A stretch of 64,000 nucleotides of DNA, from positions 45,400,641 to 45,464,640 of the forward strand of contig CM023484.1 in assembly GCA_013339685.2 (NCBI GenBank), in the 5' to 3' direction. The notes beneath the pieces are model-generated. The model searched no databases and had not been told where the DNA came from. It saw only the letters and a list, made by a program, of their open reading frames with translations. This document shows, piece by piece, positions 1 through 13,277 of this stretch (the stretch's first letter is position 1; every line of letters starts with the position of its first letter). A program made the translations under genes and the position numbers. The stretch comes from Hyalomma asiaticum. Its lineage: Eukaryota; Arthropoda; Arachnida; Ixodida; Ixodidae.

Positions 1-2101
1 CGGCACTTCTATGCGCATGGATATTAATAACGCAGCCGCGGTGAAAAGTGCGGCACTGGCCAAGGACGTGACACACGTGAAACGACGGTTCTTCCTCGAA
101 TCTTTGCGCAATTCGTCTGTAAGTGACAGCTGTATGCGAAGACTAGACGTCAGCGTACTTGGAGAACCTGTCATTCTGGGTGTTTAGCTGATAACGTTGG
201 GCAGGGAGTGTTTCACTCTATAAGCCCTGTCTTTCGCGCTACGGAATAGGTCGTCGGGCTATCACTGTTTCCTTCATATGTAACCTTTTGCTGGCTGTGA
301 TAGAGTCCTGTATATAAGGTATTTTACCATTAAGAAGCCATTTACTTACCCTATGACCTAACAGCGTTCCGTCGCTTTATATATGGGAATACTAAGCGTT
401 CACCTAAATTACCAGGTACTTCAAATATTGTTACGTTTCCGAATAATTACGCCTAATTTTCTGATTGTATACTGTCCAAACAGACGTGTTTTCATGTTTG
501 TTTATGCTTTATAGGACAGTCAAGGCATTTGTTCTGAATGCTGCTGTGGCAGCGGATAGCCAAAATTCGCGGAATTGCTGTCGGAGCTCGGTAAAATGAA
601 AACGGTTACAACGAATTATTTTTATATCGAAGCAAACGTAGAATCCCATAGTCATTCAAAAAGTTTAAGTATTCGTCTGTAACAAATTTTTGAACATAAG
701 ATATCTTGACGAAAATATTTTCATGTCGGATGTACTTTGTTAGAGCGACGTTCTACTGTGTAGCCGACATTTAGCCAACATTATTAGCCAGCATCACCCG
801 CTTTGTTCTTCAACTTTGGACATGATTTAAGCAATAATTTTCTGCGTTAGCTAACGTTATCCAGTGCTTGTCAACATTGGTGGTAGTGAATAAGGCCCTT
901 GAACTAGGTAAGAAGATATTGTTGACGTCATACCGTTTTGTAGAAGTGCGCGGGAAGTGAAGCAATACATTATCTTCCACAAAGCTAGTTCACGCTAGTA
1001 GACAATCCGCGATACTTGGGCACTTAGCGCGATGTAACATGAAGGGCAAAACTACAGGTATCTAAATGCTACTATGTCCTTTATTAATGCTTACATGTGC
1101 TGTTTTATGTACCCTGGTGTTGCACTTAGTGTAAACCCTGGCTGACACCTATTTCGTCGAAGGTTACAGTAACTAGATCGCCTAACGAAACTGCAACGAA
1201 TTCCCCATCGCAGTAGACGCTGGGTAGATGCTTTGAATAGTGACGAGCTGTGCGCACATATGTTTGCGAAGAAACCTTGCTAAGTAGGCTGCAGCTACAA
1301 AGCGTTAGCGTGCTCTTCACATCAGGTCCATGCATAATTATAGCGTTCCTTGGGGAGGCGGGTAGCGCGTTCTCGCCGAAAAGCCCACAAAGAGCGAACG
1401 GGAGCATACAGAAAGGGATAAAACCATGACGAAAAAGGAACACACGGGCTGTTGAGACTTGCAACGGTAGAGTTGCTTCAGGCATTTTTTTCTTTGTCAT
1501 GGCAGACGTCTGCGTATGGAGGGCACGTAAGAGGACATTGCACCGCGATTGATGCTCGTGTGGGTACTTGAGCTAGAGAGCTATACGGCATGAGGTAAAG
1601 GTCAAGGCCATTACGATACGCCCTGGAGTCCTAACGAGCACGCCATTAGCGCCTTTGTGAGAACGTTCGCTCATTTTCTTCGATGCATGAGCTTGGCGCA
1701 TTTAGAAGCGGATACTAGAACTAACATACATTCACTAACGCAACGCCTGCGTAGGTTTGTGTCTATAGCTGGAGCCCACGTCTAGAGGTTGAATGCTGTA
1801 TGTCCGAAAGAATAAAAATAGAATTCGACGTGACTTTCGGGACCTAGTACGGAGGTAAAAAAATAGTGCTGTGTTAATTTTGGAGTCCACGTTGCCTCAC
1901 GATCAATTTGAGACTTAATTTCACTGAAAAGGCAGTTCTAGCGGTGCCATCTGTTGAGAACACTTAATTAATTTTCAGCGGTCGAATCGAGCCCGTGTCG
2001 AATAACAGGAAACGGTGATCCACCTGTGCGAGAGCTCTGCTGCCACAAAAACTATCACTGCATTTGCTGAATGTTCAGGTCTTCATCCGGAATCCCTCAG
2101 C
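1..2101. other. Anonymous intergenic DNA
   Basis: I see no gene, repeat family or RNA here. A 124-codon minus-strand frame (1126-1500) lacks a recognisable domain and is within the length expected by chance. Confidence 0.5.

Positions 2102-2179
<78 letters not shown>
2102..2179. repeat. (AAT)26 microsatellite
   Basis: Uninterrupted AAT/TAA repeat of 78 bp, read directly. Translating it gives a meaningless poly-Asn frame. Confidence 0.97.
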
Positions 2180-2180
<1 letters not shown>

Positions 2181-3611
2181 GAAAACACGCGCCTTAAATC
2201 ACAACAGAACATCACACCACAGCATCCTAACTACGATTTGAAGGTAAACCGTCATTCTGCCTTTTTGTCTTAGAAGTGAGTGATCAACCGGTGGCCATTC
2301 TGCTGTTCCCAACACGTTTCGCAGATTCCTGTATACGGAGCTCTTATTTTGGCGCTTACGGCAACTGGCACGCCTCGAAACACGTGACTGCGCTAATAGC
2401 CACGCGTGCGCATGCGTAATGCGGAGTGCAGAGGATTAGTGGACGCACGTGAGGCGTTATGAAACAGCCCCGATCGCAAATAAATCGCGTAGTGAACGTT
2501 GGCAAGGCCTTCGTACTGGTTATGACGCGCGGCAGCGTACGTGTTTTCAGCTGAGGACCATCGCAAAACACGATTTATGGCGGTTATATAAATGAGCTAG
2601 TGTGACAACAACAAGCGACGGGATGAGTCTGTACCACTGAAGCGTCATTGTGATTCACCTTTTTTTGCAGTTGGCACCAATCAGTGGTTGTTTTGTGAGT
2701 AAGAGCCTACACATAGACGGCTAATGAGGTTACCTGTTGGAGAGCGCCCAGAAAATTCAAGAATTACAAAAAGCACTAAAGGAGCAGCACAGATGGCTCA
2801 AGAGGGTTTATTTGCAGTACGCATACATACAAAAAATTAATTTAGAAGCTTATGTCCTGATCTACAAACAACCGAACTACGTCATAGTATAACAGAGGTA
2901 AGTTTTTAGCCAGGAAGGATGTTATTTTTCTTTTTTCTTTTTTTCTTTGTTTGACCGCGTGCATTTTAACATACTAAGAGGCGCACCGCATGGCTCGGAC
3001 ATGGAGCTTTGTTTAGTATGTGCGGTACTTGCTGTAGGAACGAAATATTGAAAAGTTAGCAACTTTCACTCATTGAGCATAACCTCGATGTTCGAATTAT
3101 TTATGGCGCTTTGTCATTCACCAAACTATCCTTTATTAACAGCGTAAGCTGTTTACGCTAGCCAAACTTTGCTCTGTCACGAAATATGACCTTGAAATGA
3201 CCTTGCCTAGCAACCAAGCGACGTTAACTCTACCAGCATAACTCTATGGCCTAGACACCATGCTACACCACGTAACATGACGTCGCACCGACACGTGATC
3301 GGAAGAAGAAAAGGATCAAGAGGATGATGAAGAAGGTGGTGATGGTGAAGACGACGAAGAATATTATGTCGTGTGACATGTTCCCGCCAGAAAATATCAC
3401 GTGACTGTTACGTGCGGACCGGTTCCAGTAAACTATCGGCCAGCTTCGCTGTGGCTTGACCTTGCGCGACCTACCGGAAACTTCGTACTTTTTTTTTTAA
3501 CCTGGACTCATCGACCTTCTTGGAAAGTGTCCTGGGGACATGCGCAATATCGGCGGCACCATAGTGTTCCACCACCCTTTATTTTTTAATTTTTTCCTCT
3601 CCTCTCAGACT
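2180..3611. other. Intergenic DNA with an acidic-codon tract
   Basis: No gene recognised. The stretch 3300-3363 is rich in GAA/GAT/GAC and would read as an Asp/Glu-rich peptide ending in TGA, but there is no flanking coding signal, so I treat it as low-complexity DNA. Confidence 0.4.
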
Positions 3612-3714
3612 TTGCACCCACCTTCCCGCTTCCCGTTGCAGGGTAGCCAACCAGATACAGCCCAGGTTAACCTCCCGTCCTTTCCTTTGTTCTTCTCTCT
3701 CTCTCTCTCTCTCT
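3612..3714 (-). repeat. Dispersed CT-rich repeat copy
   Basis: Contains the blocks GCAGGGTAGCCAACCAG and GGTTAACCTCCCGTCCTTTCC, followed by a (CT)n run at about 3694-3714. The same two blocks in the same order recur in this window near 32.8 and 56.5 kb, and in reverse orientation near 24.7, 38.3 and 53.2 kb. The repetition is seen directly; the family name is unknown to me, and strand is assigned by calling the GGCAGGGAGGTTAACC reading +. Confidence 0.7.
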
Positions 3715-5719
3715 CGTTCTGTCTGTCTAGCAGCGTTTGCTATGTGAAAAACTTTCCGCGGACTTCCGAACTCTAAAAACTGTTCCTTTCACAGTTTTCA
3801 ACGTTTTTGAACTTTGCAAGTTCGCTATTTCCGCATGCGCTGTCGGCGGGTGTTCGGTCGTGAGAGCTGAAACGACGTCCTTCACTGCGCATGGAGACTA
3901 CTAAAAGCGTCCGGCCAAGAAGGCTTTAAGGGAAGTAGTAAACGACAAGGCGCGTGAAACCTGGTCGCAAAACGTTCAACCACGAGGTTTTGCGCATGAT
4001 TTTGCTTTCCGAAAGGCACCTCTGTGTTTCTTGGCATTCGTTCGGGACACTTTATATTACCTTCCTGAAAATAATCCAGGTCTCCGCTGACCCCTCTTCG
4101 TTTTATAGTGCCCTTGGATTGCCTAGAAGGAAAAAAAAAACAACAAAAAAAACAAGACGTTTCATGCAGGGATACGGGTCTGTTGACGTTTATATACAAA
4201 TGCTTCCTGTTTCGTTTTATTATTTCTTGTATCTTATCACGAAGAGACATTTACGAGTGGTAAATGTCTCCACATTTACGGCTACTGAGAGCAGAAGTTG
4301 TAAAGCACTATCAACAACTCTGGAAGCAGCCGGCAGCCATGGCAGAAGTTAAAAAGAGAGGGGCCCGGTGTGCAGGTGCTGCTTTGATATTTGAGTTCAT
4401 GGCAAGGTGTTCTTGCTTAAGCATAGTTAGGACCTTGAGATTTGGACGAGGGCATTGGATGTCTACGAATGTCAATATCAAGTTACTTTTCGTAAGACGC
4501 CTTTATTGTGGCCTAGACAAATGTACGCAACCGAACCAGCGTACCAGATTGTGATTGAGACACTTGTCGTCGTACGCATCGAGGTACAAGATGAAAGACG
4601 AGGATGAGAAAGGTCCTAGCTGTATTCTAACAGGATGCTCTTGGATATGCCGGAACCTGTTTTGTCCATTTGTACCGCACATTCCATCCGTAACCTAAAG
4701 AAAGGGAAAAAAAATCTGCTGAGAACTGTAAATGCTAAGTCGTAAACGAGTTACGCAGCTTCCGGTATTGGACCCTCTCACCCTCTCCGGGTGTGTCATT
4801 GGTGGCATAATGAAATACAGTATATAGGACTGTTAACGGCGCGTGCACGCGACAAGATTGGAACTTTCGAGCCAGAATAGTGCGAACTAAAAGAGAACAG
4901 CGTAAAGGAGAGCCCGCAGTGGTCAGTAAAATTACCAAAAACTTGAGCCTCCGCTCGCTGCTCTCGAACCTTGGGGCACAGACCCCGCCGTCAAGGGCTT
5001 ATCGAAGCCCACCAGAACTCTCAATGGTCGAACGATTTGACCGAATCTGGGTCAAGCAGTAAAACTTTGCAGAAATCCACCAGGGAGTTATTTGCTTCTA
5101 GGTCCAGATAAGGGCAGTGTATTCGACGCATGGAGAGATTAAAGAGTACATCAAAAAGTTTCAAGTTCCCTTGAATAGCATAGTAACGAGATACCCTCGG
5201 ATTTAACCTCGACGGGAAAGCGAAGCCTTTGAGAAAATGGTAAAAAGGGTTCCGAGGTCACCGCCGTTCCGGTGAGGAGTTATTTTTCTTTTTCTTTCCC
5301 AGCGTCTGCGGCCCATCAGCCCATCAAATGCTGCCTATACAGGGGGAAAGTGATAAAGGAGAGAGAGGAAACGAGAACAGAAAGTTTGGTTGGGCCATTA
5401 AATCCATACGTTGCGTTCAGGCAAGCAAATGTGGCCCGTCCTTACGCGCTAATGTAGGAGGTTAACAATATGTCTCTTTCAGCCGTTTAACTAAACGGTG
5501 TTTTATGTTTCTTTGGATTTGTAGTGAGGCTTTATTTTATCTCTTTTTTATGCGTGTCAGTAGCTTTGGTACTATAGGGGAAGATGAGGTGATGATAGAG
5601 CCTTGAAGTAATGAAAGGGTCGCTGAATAGACAATGTCGCTAGAGCCAGCGTTCCGACAAGTTGGCTTTGCCTGGCCACGCGTGCCTTCCTAAGCAGGAG
5701 GCGCTGGTGAGGAAAAACA
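3715..5719. other. Anonymous intergenic DNA
   Basis: Frames on both strands overlap at 3882-4352 without any domain. A perfect 9-bp hairpin (GACATTTAC/GTAAATGTC) lies at 4246-4268. Nothing else supportable. Confidence 0.4.
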
Positions 5720-5830
<111 letters not shown>

Positions 5831-7704
5831 AGGTGGGGCCCTCAGCCCAGGGCTCCACTTGATCTTGCGGCTCGCCGAGCTTGGTCCAGGAGGGCCAAGT
5901 GGCCCTTCCTGTGCTCGCTTGCGAGCAGGTATAGAACACTTCTGTTTCTTGGCAGCGTGCCTGTTTACGACTTTTCTTCTGTGTGTATGAGTCGCATGAC
6001 AAATGTGCGTTAAAGTTTAGCTGATCCTATAGCAGAAATGCAATCAATAGCGTGCGCCTTTAGCGTGCTCGCGCTGTCCCTGCATCACTCCATACATAAC
6101 TAACGCGGCGTCCCTTTCAGGCTCTGTAAAAATCAGCGAGGTCAATCATAATCTACCCGTGGGCCACAGGAAGATGTAGGATATTTATTTTCCCGTCCGT
6201 GTTTTTCACCTTGTCTCTCGACTTTATGCTTATCGACTTACCGTGCACCGTTAAGAAAGCGACCGTGTCTTCTGTTACAAATCTGCGTCTGCGCTGTGCG
6301 TGCAGATCGCGCGGCTGATTACACGACACTGTAGCTATCGACCTTCTACCAAGCACATAACGCGGCTACACAAATATTCTAGGTCGGCAGGGTTACAACG
6401 ATTCCATAAAATATTTAGTAAGAGCAGCATTGGTCAACGCAGCTCGGCACGAAAGCTTCACCTCGCTGTAAGGGGGAAAATGAGCAGCTGACCCCTGCGA
6501 GCGAAGCTGCCACGCAAGTCTTCCCACACAAGCTTCAGCGCCTACCGTATACGACAGGCCCTCCACAGGCACTCGCTCCACAGGTCTTTCATCTTCCCTT
6601 TCTGAGGCGCTATAAGTTGAGCTCCTGGTTTAAGTATAGGTGATCAAGTCGTAACGGCGTACACGCATCAGACGTAAGCCAGTACATAGTTTTGGCCTTC
6701 GCTCGGCGGCTTTCCGAGAGTGAGCAACCTTCTTTTCTTTATATATTTTCTTAGCGCGATCATGGTGCACCCGTAATGTTACGCAAATAGTGTTACGAGC
6801 GACAGGCTTTCTGTGGTGTGGTGTAGGGCACAGAGCCGCGAACAAGTAGCTTTTGCTACTAACCTGGAGCGTCTCCTCGTTCCCATAGCGGCGTTTTCTG
6901 GACGCCAGTTCTCAACTTTCTCGCGCCAGTTATACAAGAACTTCTTACTTACCGAGTTAGTGGTGTTAGCATACGCAAGTGCTGTAAGGCCGTGCTAAGA
7001 TCGCCAGCACATTTGCGCATAAGGACGTATGGTTCACCACAAGCGCGCTAGTCTTTGTAATTTATGTGTTTCCATTGGCCGCGTTAGCCGGCGTCTGGTC
7101 ACCTTCTCGACATATTAATGCCAGAGAATAGTTACTGCTGAGCAAGAACAGGGCTACCACGTTATGGTTCTGAGGACGATAACGACGATGTTAAACTTTC
7201 GTGCGCTGTTCGTACTAGGTTTTGCTATAGGTCATCTATAAGTATAACTGCATGTAACATTTTGGCAACTCTGTACTTGAAATTTTTCATGAAGGTGCTC
7301 GCTGTTGAAGGCAAGTCACAGATAATGATGAAATACGACTTTTTCATATTTTTGAGCAACAGACATGAAACTTTCAGACGAGAAAGTGCAGGCTGAGAGC
7401 ATACGTCGTTAGTGGCGTCATGCCACCGCGGAGAACAATCGTCGGTTGTAATGACTCAGCAAGTTTGTGCGAGGTTTCTCATAGAACTTCGTAAGTGGGT
7501 GCTTTGACGGCATGCCGTCGAACGTCTTGTATTTGTATATGTTAACAAAAGCTTTAACCTTTGTTCCACAGTACCGACGCTTGGGCCATCAGGCAAGCTC
7601 AAGGCAAATATAGATATGTTTTACTGCTGTCGCATCATACGCACACCGGGCTTTAACTGCCGCGGCAGGGTTCCGGAGCAAAATGCAATTGACCTTGTAC
7701 ATCT
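5831..7704. other. Anonymous intergenic DNA
   Basis: Several short frames overlap on both strands (6153-6998) with no domain, no convincing exon and no recognised repeat. Confidence 0.4.
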
Positions 7705-7908
7705 AATTACAAGGGCAGTCGCATTTTGCCTCCATCGGAATGCTAGACGCTCTTGTACTTAAATTTAGGGGCACTTCAAAAAAAAAAAAAAAAAAAAAAC
7801 ACACAGGTGTTCCAAATTTCCGGAGCCGCCCACTACGTCGTTTCCCTCCTTTCAACTCTTCCATTCCTTTACCCCACCCCAATAGACGCTGCGCCGTACT
7901 ACCTACAG
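7705..7908 (+). mobile_element. Older tRNA-SINE copy, split by a later SINE
   Basis: Matches the body and 3' part of the SINE seen at 7909-8230: a block around CATTTTGCCTCCATCG, then after a 21-nt poly-A interruption (about 7778-7799) the block CCAAATTTCCGGAGCC and a pyrimidine-rich tail. Its 3' end continues after the younger insertion at 8245-8275 (GCAGAAAATAGCGTCC). Its tRNA-like head is not recognisable. It is the host of the nested insertion. Confidence 0.65.
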
Positions 7909-8200
7909 TCCACCGCGGTGGTGTAGTGGTTACGGTACTCGGCTGCCACCCAAAATACGCGGGTTCGATCGCGGCCGCGGCGGTCGCATTTTCGATGGAG
8001 GCGAAAATGCCAGAGGCCCGTGTACTGTGCGTTGTCAGTGCACGTTAAAGATCCCCAGGTGGTCTAAATTTTCGGAGCCCTCCACTACGGCCTTTCTCTC
8101 CTCTCTATCTCTTTCACTCCCTTTCCCCCACCCCCACGGACGCTTAGCCGTGCTCCCTACATGGGCTGCAGAAATTAGCGTCCTTTCCTAATCGAACCAC

Positions 8201-8230
<30 letters not shown>
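7909..8230 (+). mobile_element. Full-length Ruka-like tRNA-derived SINE with target duplication
   Basis: A tRNA-like head with A-box region (GGTGTAGTGGTTACGG) and B box (GGGTTCGATC, about 7960) is followed by the body block CGATGGAGGCGAAAATGCC and the GTCAGTGCACGTTAAAGATC block. The 3' tail has CTCTCTATCTCTTTCACTCC and CAGAAATTAGCGTCC, ending in (ATC)n. It is flanked by the perfect 14-bp direct repeat CGTACTACCTACAG at 7895-7908 and 8231-8244. SINEs with this head are known from ixodid ticks (Ruka family); identity to Ruka is from memory. Internal pol III boxes look intact. Confidence 0.9.
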
Positions 8231-8231
<1 letters not shown>

Positions 8232-8275
8232 GTACTACCTACAGCAGCTGCAGAAAATAGCGTCCTTTACTGTAC

Positions 8276-9379
8276 TTATTACTGCAGGACTGCACTATTA
8301 GCCAAACGCATTCGCGCAAGCCCGTCGTCAAAAGCGTCAAAAAGACTATATCGTATTATCCAGGTTACAATGCACATGTGCTTACTCTGCGTGTTGAGAG
8401 AGAGTACCATGAATACATTGATTTATAAGCCCACAGAAACATCATAACACGTCCCTTCATTAAATCTTACCTTGTTTAGAGGATGTAGTCGGACAGAGAC
8501 GAGACCACTTTTGGCTTCCCTTGCTCTGCTTAGTTATGAACACAGCAGAAAGGACAATATTTTATTTCACGTTGCCAGAACTATCTTTGCCTCATTACAC
8601 GAACGAACTCTTCGAGATAGTTATGCAAGCATCGTGAGCATCGGCTTTCTGTGCCTCATTGCTCACCCATGTCACGCGCGTTACGTAATCAGAGAGCCCG
8701 GTGTTCCAGCGCGCCACCTTGCTGAACGGTAAGCGTCGCCCGCATCCCAAATTACAAGACACCGGGAGTTCACCGGGTTAGAGATATTACGTAAGCGCGC
8801 TGGAGAAAGAGTGGCATTATTTCTTGCAGAAAAGTCTGTGGATTAAAAACGGACCTCGTGCACCTCCCTGTTTCGTCACAGGCTCCATAAATTCTGCTGT
8901 CATCGTAACCCAGAAAGAATAATAGCAGCACATCGCAGTCTGTTCCCGCCTCGTGTCCTTCGAATGTCCTGCACTAAGAAAAATCAGTTTCTTTTTTTTC
9001 TTTTTGATCGGGGAACATCATAGAACTTACTCTGAAAAAGCCTCTTTGAAGTTTCATTGTACTCAGCAGAAAATCAGTCAAAGGCTGCTTAAGGGTACCA
9101 TTCTTTACGTAATGAAGACGTCACGGAGCTTGTGAAGGAAATTATGTTAAAGATTGCCTCCGGAAATGGCATGCTCCTATCCTAGTCCTGTAACAGGTCT
9201 ACGGCGAAAGCCTCAAGTGGCTCTATTGGCTCACCCCTGTACAAGACTACGTGCGAGGTGTCGCGAGACTGCGAGAGCCGTCCACAATGAGCGAGCGAAC
9301 GTGTGAGTGTGCAGTCGTTTCTGCCGCTTACGGCATTGCACCGCAGTATCAGTAGATGCCGCTGCACATAACAACCGCA
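8276..9379. other. Anonymous intergenic DNA
   Basis: An 86-codon frame (8472-8732) has no recognisable domain. Nothing supportable. Confidence 0.4.
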
Positions 9380-9520
9380 TCGATGGCCCACTGGGTAGAG
9401 TGTCCGCCTCCGGTGCGGGAAGTACTGGGTTCGGTTAGAAGTGGCGACGGGCACTCTCCAGTATTTGTAATGGTCGGAGGGGTACCCTGACCTGGCTCTC
9501 GTTGGTTCGGGTACATGTCC
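9380..9520 (+). mobile_element. Second-family tRNA-derived SINE (degenerate)
   Basis: A tRNA-like head (GATGGCCCACTGGGTAGAG as A-box region, CCGCCTCCGGTGCGGGA as an anticodon-arm-like hairpin, TGGGTTCGG as B box) is followed by a body without similarity to the main SINE of this window. The layout, pol III A and B boxes about 35 nt apart and then a non-tRNA body, is the usual SINE plan. The 3' end is not defined. Confidence 0.55.
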
Positions 9521-10083
9521 TGTCTCGAAAAGGTGGCTTATACTTCAACTCTCCTATCCCTCGCTTCAAACCTGTGAGTGTTTCGGCTGAGGTGCCTTCA
9601 GCCCAGAGACAACGTGCACTTTGAATATGCTATTGTTCCGAAAAAAAAAAAGAGCGCTCTCTGCGTAGAAAAATGGGCATACACCTTCTGCACAGCTATG
9701 TGTCGTAAAGACGGCACCCCCCAAGTGGAGTTAAACGAAATCAGACGACCCTCTTTGTGACCTCAAAATCTGATGCACTCATTTGAAAGCTCTCTAGCAA
9801 ATGTAACGCAACAGTGTCGGTAGACGTAATTCACCAGTAAGTGCAACCGCTTCTGTCTTCTGATACATGTGGAGCGAAATGCAGTGACCGCTTGGGAGTT
9901 CCTTTTAGGAAACGCGATTACAGCGCGTGATAAAAAGCTTGTTTTGGACACACAGGTATCGAATCGACGCGGGAAGAAAATGGAAGCCTGCAGAAGAGCA
10001 AATCTGAAGGCCACTTAATTGCATATGTGATAGACAGAATCATAGACAGGATCACAGACAGGAGGGATGCACGTTATAACCCT
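9521..10083. other. Anonymous intergenic DNA
   Basis: No gene or repeat recognised. Confidence 0.4.
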
Positions 10084-10260
10084 CTGCCGTGGTGGTACAG
10101 TGGTTATGGGACACGGCTACTGACCCGAAGGACACGGATTCGATATTGGCCATAGTTTCAATGGAGGCGAAAATGCTGGAGGCACGTGGAAAGTGCGTTT
10201 TTTCGTGCACGCTAAAGAACCTTAGACTTTCAAAATTTCCTGAGCCCCTCCCCCGCCTTT
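10084..10260 (+). mobile_element. Ruka-like SINE copy, decayed
   Basis: Head GCCGTGGTGGTACAGTGG, a B-box relic (ACGGATTCGAT), body ATGGAGGCGAAAATGCTGG and the block GTGCACGCTAAAGAACC are in the family order. Divergence from the 7.9-kb copy and a decayed tail show an old insertion. Confidence 0.85.
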
Positions 10261-13100
10261 TTTTTATGCTGTTACTCGTAATGCAGTCGTGTATTTGGCA
10301 CCGTAGAAGCCTACTGTGTACAAAAACCCATTACCAGCCGAGATATCTATGCCTATGCTCGATTTTTTAGACGCGCATATTATGAGGGTCATGAAAAGGT
10401 TCAAAATGTTTTCTTTGCTCGTGACATGACCTCCACTGTATACATATACGCGTGCGCAGTAACAATGAAATCAGTTTTTAGTCAGGACCCCTGTGACATT
10501 ATCTTTATTCCTGAACATTTGGCCTTGTCCATAACGCTGTTTCTTACGAGGGAAAGTGAAACCAGATGCATGTCCGGTTTGCTAACCTTCGCTAGAACGA
10601 CACGATGCAAGGTTTTTCGAGAAGCACACTGAGAGGTGGAGAAGCTCTGTAAAATGAAGCAGGCGGGACTGCATGCCAACACAGGCAATGGTGAACAAGC
10701 TGTACCTGCTATGGTACTCGCCCCTGGCCGACGCGTTTCTTCCATTACGAGGGAAGGCCATCGAGGCGTCGCCTGTTCCGAATGCATGTCGCCGTTCGCG
10801 AACAATAGAGGGCCCAGCGAATGCGCTGATAACGTAAGCCGTAACCTGGTTTGCCGGGGCGCGTTAATGGCGAGCGAGCGAAATGGTCGTTGACTGAGCT
10901 GTTTACGTATGGCAATGTCGTCAGCGCAAGGACGCTCGCAGGTTTGGAACAAAGGCGTCGCGAGCAACGTGTCCTAAGCGTTGGTGCAACAAAGGCTTCC
11001 GGCCGGAGTTGAAACGACAACGTTTATCGCACGACGTCCGTCTTGTTTAGTGCCGGAAACGGGAGGCAGTTTGCGCGAATTGGCGATTAATTTGGAGAAG
11101 GTTGAAAATGACCGCTCGCTTTTGCGTGGGGAGCCTGCGAATGGTGTTCTGGGCTGCCACGTCAATATCTACGAGCCCTAACTCTCTAGGCTTTGCATTC
11201 ACCTCTGCTAAAAAAACAAAAGAAGACAGTGAACATCTGTAAGGTTGCATAAACATTTAAAATGTGACATTAGCACCTTCTGCCTTCTTCCAAGCGAAGC
11301 GGTGTTGTGATAGTGAGAGTTCGGTGCTCTTGAAGACAGTGTTATTTGGATACGCCACTTCCGTGTGAAAGCCGACATGCATGTGTTCAATTCTCCGAGG
11401 AAAGAAGGTCTCTGAGGGAACCCGTGTAGCTTAACAAACGTGGGTGCCAAAGGGCATCAGAACGATTTAAAATCCAACAAAATTATCCTTTCAGCTAGTG
11501 TTTCTGCACATTATGACAACATTTGCAAGTAGATCAGCTGCAGGAAATGACGCAATTTAGCCGACGTCTATTCCACGTAGACATACATGTCTCCGTACGT
11601 TGATGGCTCAAGATATTGGCACCCATCAGTATTTGCTAAAATGGTGTTTCGTTTGCACACTGCAAACAGTGAGAATTCTGGAGCCTGCTAAACCGGGCCA
11701 AGCTTTGTCTAACAACGTGCTTGTCAGCCGTAGGCAAATTGGATCTACGGGCCCTGCATAGCTGTGCTCTATTCCGCAAGCAAGTCTGCAGTCATAATTC
11801 GACGATAGTATCAAGTTGTTGAAGTACTTCACACGGTCGCTCAGAGCGTCCTTAATGCCAGCGGCAGCGAGCATTGTCGACGGTACTCTGTCTCCGCACC
11901 GCGAACTATTTTTATGCGGTAAAACGAGTGCTATTGGTAGCAACAGCGATTCTGGCGTTTCATCGAAGTGCCGCCCACAAGCTAAGCAGGCACCGTAAAA
12001 CGTAAAAATAGAGGCGGTTCCGTTAAGATCGGGCATGTAAATCTCTACAGAAAAAATTTGTGTCCAACCCACAAACTGCTTCCAACCCTGCTTTATGCTT
12101 CATGCCAACAACGCTGTTCGAGCATTTTCTAACAAAGGATAGAATAGGTCACGACGCATGTATGTCCTCAGCACGTTGGCTTGGTGCGACCTCGATTAAC
12201 TAACGATCCAGAATTCCCTCTCAGCTATCCTTTCTTTTCCCGAATTATTCTTATACGCGCGTCACGACAACTTAAGCAAAGCACAACATAACGCCCCAGT
12301 TCTCTTTTTGGTACGAAGGCGAAGGACAGGCGAGCCATAGCCTCTGAGAAGGTGACTGGAGGCACGCCCCTCCAGATGAAGACAAGAAGGGGGCAGACGC
12401 CAGCTTCGCGCTGCTGCCTCTTCTCACCGAGACGTGGCTGCGGTGTCCTTATGAAGCAAGTCAGATATAGGCAGCCAAGTCACGCCAACCCGGCCACCGT
12501 ACTAGAAAAAAAAAAAGTAATCACATCTTCTTAGAGAAGAAAAGCCGCGCCTATTTGAACAGGTCTGTCTAAAGGATTGCGTTCGGAAATGAGGTCGTCT
12601 CCGCGATGTACCCTTCGTGTCGAGCTCCGCATTGCTGCCGACTTCGTTATTCGTTCAGCTTGAAAGTAAACTTGAAGCACGTTATTACAATACGTCGGTT
12701 AAAATGTCGCAGTTTTCTTTTCTTTAGGCACCCCTCATCCTCCCGTATGCCATCACTCCTACTCGAATGATTAAAGCTTATATCTCGACAGCCATACAGC
12801 CCTGACCTATGGTAGTATATGAGTGTCTGAGCATACAGCTTCTTTGTTCTTCCTGAATCTTTCTAACCGAAGACGGAGGGTTGATTGCAGTTGCGGTTTT
12901 CGAAATTGGGTGCCCAAGACTTTCCTCTAACATATGAAATGCCCAACTCTCATCTTTCGTTCTTTCTTTTCTCTTTTTATTCACAGGGAAATTTCCAGCC
13001 ACACGCTACATTAGTATTATTGTCTACGTGCCGCCCCGTTTTCTTCAATCAATTCAGCTCGTCGTGCGCAAATTGGTTTTCGTTCTTGACTATACATACA
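10261..13100. other. Intergenic DNA, CpG-richer at 10630-11180
   Basis: The longest frames (10482-10967 and 11626-12072, both minus; 161 and 148 codons) have no domain, signal or splice context and overlap frames on the other strand, so I do not call them genes. The part 10630-11180 is visibly richer in CG dinucleotides than its surroundings, with no exon that I can identify. Confidence 0.4.
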
Positions 13101-13277
13101 CTTGGATGTATCCATTTCTTTAATTCCTTTGCGTTTCCGTCCCGAAGCTCGTCTACCTAGATTAAATTGCTCTCTAAATCACGAACGACTTGGATGTATC
13201 TTGTCTTTTCAATGCTTGGCGTGTGCGTCGCGAAGCTGGTCTAGCTGGATTAAATTGCTTTATAAATCCACGAGAAA
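13101..13277. repeat. Two-unit diverged tandem repeat, about 88 bp
   Basis: Two consecutive units each begin TTGGATGTATC and contain GAAGCT.GTCTA..T.GATTAAATTGCT followed by TAAATC. The first starts at about 13101 and the second at about 13189. The spacing and shared blocks are seen directly. No third unit is evident. Confidence 0.7.

Noticed and set aside
10482..10967. 161-codon minus frame
   Set aside because: Overlaps other frames on both strands and shows no domain; chance length.
11626..12072. 148-codon minus frame
   Set aside because: No domain or conserved motif, and no exon boundaries.
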